Part shown: positions 30,128-32,684 of the stretch, piece by piece
Layout of the letters: every line of letters starts with the position of its first letter
Position numbering within the stretch: position 1 is the first letter of the stretch
Source: Fonsecaea monophora
Taxonomy: Eukaryota; Ascomycota; Eurotiomycetes; Chaetothyriales; Herpotrichiellaceae
NCBI RefSeq assembly: GCF_001642475.1
Contig: NW_019174120.1
Span: 1-32,684, forward strand
Direction: 5' to 3'
DNA length: 32,684 bases
The notes under the pieces: generated by a model
Told to the model about the DNA's origin: nothing
The model's database searches: none
What the model saw: only the letters and a program-made list of their open reading frames with translations
Position numbers and translations under genes: made by a program

Positions 30128-32684
30128 ATGCAGCTCGTTGCGAAAGAGGTACGTATGTTTTGAGGTCCAGTTTTTGTTCACCTAGAAGACCTTTGTTGAC
30201 TGACTTGTTCGACACCTGGAAACAGTTAGATAAGCTCGTGATATCCCAGCTTGGCTTCCTGGCCCAACGGAGACTTGCTAGAGGTGTCAGGCTGAATCAT
30301 TCAGAGGCTTGCGTGGGTGGTTCTCCTCTGAAACACACGGGGCCTTGGGATTCTGGGAAAGCTGATCTCTTCCTCTAGGCTTTGATTGCCAGCAACTTGC
30401 AAGAGGTATTTCTCCCAACAAAGGTGGTGCGAACCGCGAGCATATTTGTCCTAATGAGTGAGGTTGTTTCTTAGCTCATTCGCGATGGAAACCACACGGT
30501 CGCCGACCTAATGTCCATTGGGAAGACCATCCTCGGTCGACGACATGTGCTTCCCTCTGTTCTGTCCACCTTGACCGAATTGCAGGTCGAGGGGACCTTC
30601 AAGACCGGCACGTACCTGGTCACGGTCCACCATCCAATCAGTTCCGACGATGGAGACCTTGAAAAGGCGCTGTACGGAAGCTTCCTTCCTGTGCCGTCCA
30701 AGGACGCATTCCCCCTGCCAGACGAGAGTGAGTATGACAATACGAAAATGCCGGGTGCAGTCGTTCCGGTCAAAGAAGGCAAAATTACGTTGAACGAGGG
30801 TCGGAAGAGGATTCAGCTGAAGGTCGCGAGCAAGGGGGACAGGCCAATACAGGTAGGTATCGACAACCTCTGGAGTTTCGGCAAGGCGATCGATCTCCAA
30901 GGCCGACTGACATGTGCCGCTCTTACAGATTGGCTCCCATTACCACTTTATCGAAACGAATCCGCAACTCGAGTTTGACAGAGGCAGAGCATATGGTTTC
31001 CGTCTAGACATCCCTGCAGGTACATCGGTCCGTTTTGAGCCCGGAGACACAAAGACAGTCACTCTGGTCGAGATTGCAGGCAACAAGGTGATACACGGTG
31101 GAAACAACCTCGCTTCGGGTCCTGTCGATGTATCTCGCGCCGACGAAATCGTGCAGAAACTACAGCAAGCTGGGTTCGCCCACGCGCCTGAACCAGCCGG
31201 TGACCTGGCGCATATCGACGTCGCATCCATGACCCGCGCGGCCTATGCGGGCATGTTCGGTCCCACGACTGGTGATCGCGTCCGGCTGGGAATGACCGAC
31301 CTGTGGATCAAGGTCGAAAAGGATTTGACGGTCTACGGCGAGGAGTGCAAGTTTGGTGGCGGCAAAACTCTTCGAGAAGGCATGGGACAAGCATCAGACC
31401 GGAAAGATGCCGATGTGCTTGACACGGTCGTCACCAATGCGCTGATTGTCGACTGGTCCGGCATCTACAAGGCCGACGTGGGAATCAAGGACGGCATCAT
31501 CGTGGGCATTGGCAAAGCGGGCAATCCGGACGTCATGGACGGTGTCCATCCCAATATGATCGTCGGCAACGGTACCGATGTCATTGCAGGAGAGCATAGC
31601 ATCCTTACCGCAGGAGGTATCGACTCGCATATTCACCTGATCTGTCCTCAACAAGCCTACGAATCTGTCGCGGCCGGCATCACCACTTATCTCGGAGGTG
31701 GCACCGGTCCCAGTACAGGGACCAACGCGACAACTTGCACGCCTGGGAAATGGCACATGAAACAGATGCTTCAAGCGATCGACTCGCTCCCCATCAATTA
31801 CGGCATCACGGGTAAAGGGAATGACAGCTCGCCGGTCGCTCTTCGCGAGCAATGCGAGGCTGGGGCGTGCGGCCTCAAACTACACGAAGACTGGGGCACG
31901 ACGCCCGCGGCGATCGACACGTGCCTGTCTGTGTGCGACGAATACGACGTCCAATGCCTCATCCACACCGACACGCTCAACGAGTCTGGCTTTGTGGAGT
32001 CCTCGGTGGCCGCCTTCAAGGGCCGCACCATCCACACCTACCACACCGAGGGCGCCGGCGGCGGACACGCGCCCGACATCATCTCTGTGGTCGAACACGC
32101 CAATGTGCTCCCCTCATCGACGAACCCCACGAGACCGTTCACGAGGAACACGCTGGACGAGCACGTCGACATGCTGATGGTGTGTCACCACCTCTCCAAG
32201 AACATCCCGGAGGACATTGCGTTCGCCGAGTCGCGGATCCGCGCCGAGACCATCGCGGCCGAAGACGTGCTCCACGACCTCGGCGCCATCTCCATGATGT
32301 CCTCGGACTCGCAGGCCATGGGGCGTTGCGGCGAAGTCATTCTCCGCACGTGGAACACGGCGCACAAGAACAAGCAGCAGCGCGGAACCCTAAAAGAAGA
32401 TGAAGGCACCGACGCCGACAACTTCCGCGTCAAGCGGTACCTGAGCAAGTATACGATCAACCCGGCTATTGCGCAGGGAATGAGTCACTTGGTGGGCAGC
32501 GTCGAGGTGGGCAAGGTGGCCGACCTAGTGTTGTGGAAGCCGAGCATGTTTGGGACGAAGCCGAGCTTGGTGGTCAAGGGCGGGATGATCAGCTCTGCGC
32601 AAATGGTAATATCTCACCCTCTCCTTGCACCTTTTCTTCTTGTGTCATGTGCCCTCCACCCCCCCCCCCCCCCCCGGCTTGTCC
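30128..32684 (+). CDS. Urease, single-chain fungal type (3' end outside window)
   Basis: Exons 30128-30148, 30226-30312, 30379-30405 (27 nt), 30475-30852 and 30929-32605, all phase 0, give the first 730 residues of about 840. A donor GTAATA at 32606 follows SSAQM, so the final exon (expected to begin GDPNAS by family) lies beyond the window. The gamma- and beta-like parts come first (VISQLGFLAQRRLARGVRLN; GSHYHFIETNPQLEFDR), then the alpha catalytic part. All nickel and active-site residues are present at jack-bean numbering minus two: H405 and H407, carbamylated K488 in CGLKLHEDWG, H517, H543, flap C590 with H591, and D631 in SSDSQAMGR. The enzyme converts urea to ammonia and carbamate in the cytosol and needs accessory proteins for nickel loading, none of which are in this window. 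The short 5' exons were placed by matching the family N-terminus. Confidence 0.96.
32659..32675 (+). repeat. Poly-C run in a urease intron
   Basis: Seventeen consecutive C residues lie within the last urease intron seen, nine bases before the window ends. Such runs are unstable in replication and hard to sequence, so the length is uncertain. Confidence 0.9.

Noticed and set aside
1..32684. Search for CRISPR arrays, phage genes, toxin-antitoxin or biosynthetic gene clusters
   Set aside because: No regularly spaced repeats and no core biosynthetic, phage or defence genes were seen; the gene set is ordinary fungal.

Overview
This window looks like nuclear DNA of a filamentous ascomycete (Pezizomycotina). 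Genes are spread over both strands, each with its own promoter. Most introns are short (about 40-80 nt) with GT...AG ends, and several products are fungal forms (CCR4-NOT Not3/5, mitochondrial Mcr1, single-chain urease, secreted sedolisin, Artemis-like nuclease). A Eurotiomycete or Chaetothyriales-like source is my guess from the flavour of the proteins; the sequence alone does not settle it. I see no tRNA, rRNA, CRISPR array, intact transposon or prokaryotic-type operon.

Layout. 380-1950 (-): C2H2 zinc-finger protein, two exons. 3717-5729 (-): CCR4-NOT subunit Not3/Not5, three exons. It is divergent from 6264-6847 (+), D-aminoacyl-tRNA deacylase. 7498-8964 (+): formamidase, five exons with one apparent single-base frameshift. 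9358-10637 (-): unrecognised nuclear-type protein with an OB-fold-like C-terminus. 10958-about 11728 (-): probable gene whose 5' exons I cannot resolve. 13681-15686 (+): secreted sedolisin (tripeptidyl-peptidase-like). 16311-17549 (+): intronless Fe(II)/2-oxoglutarate-type oxygenase of the IPNS/clavaminate-synthase-like superfamily. 18105-19001 (-): unrecognised fungal protein. 20438-22537 (+): Artemis/SNM1-type DNA-repair nuclease. 22891-24137 (+): NADH-cytochrome b5 reductase Mcr1, four exons. 24138-28113: almost 4 kb with no convincing gene. 28114-29452 (+): HMG-box protein, three exons. 30128 to the window end (+): urease, five exons seen, last part outside the window.

How the genes relate. 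Most are independent housekeeping genes. The clearest functional link is nitrogen scavenging: formamidase releases ammonia from formamide and urease releases it from urea, and both have GATA-factor-type sites (HGATAR) in the leader or promoter. The secreted peptidase would also supply peptide nitrogen. The genes are not adjacent, so this is a shared theme and not a cluster.

I did not find a clearly new biological system. The points most worth a second look are the formamidase frameshift, the OB-fold-like nuclear protein, an alternative N-terminus for the HMG-box protein, the two unrecognised minus-strand genes, and the gene-empty 24-28 kb stretch.
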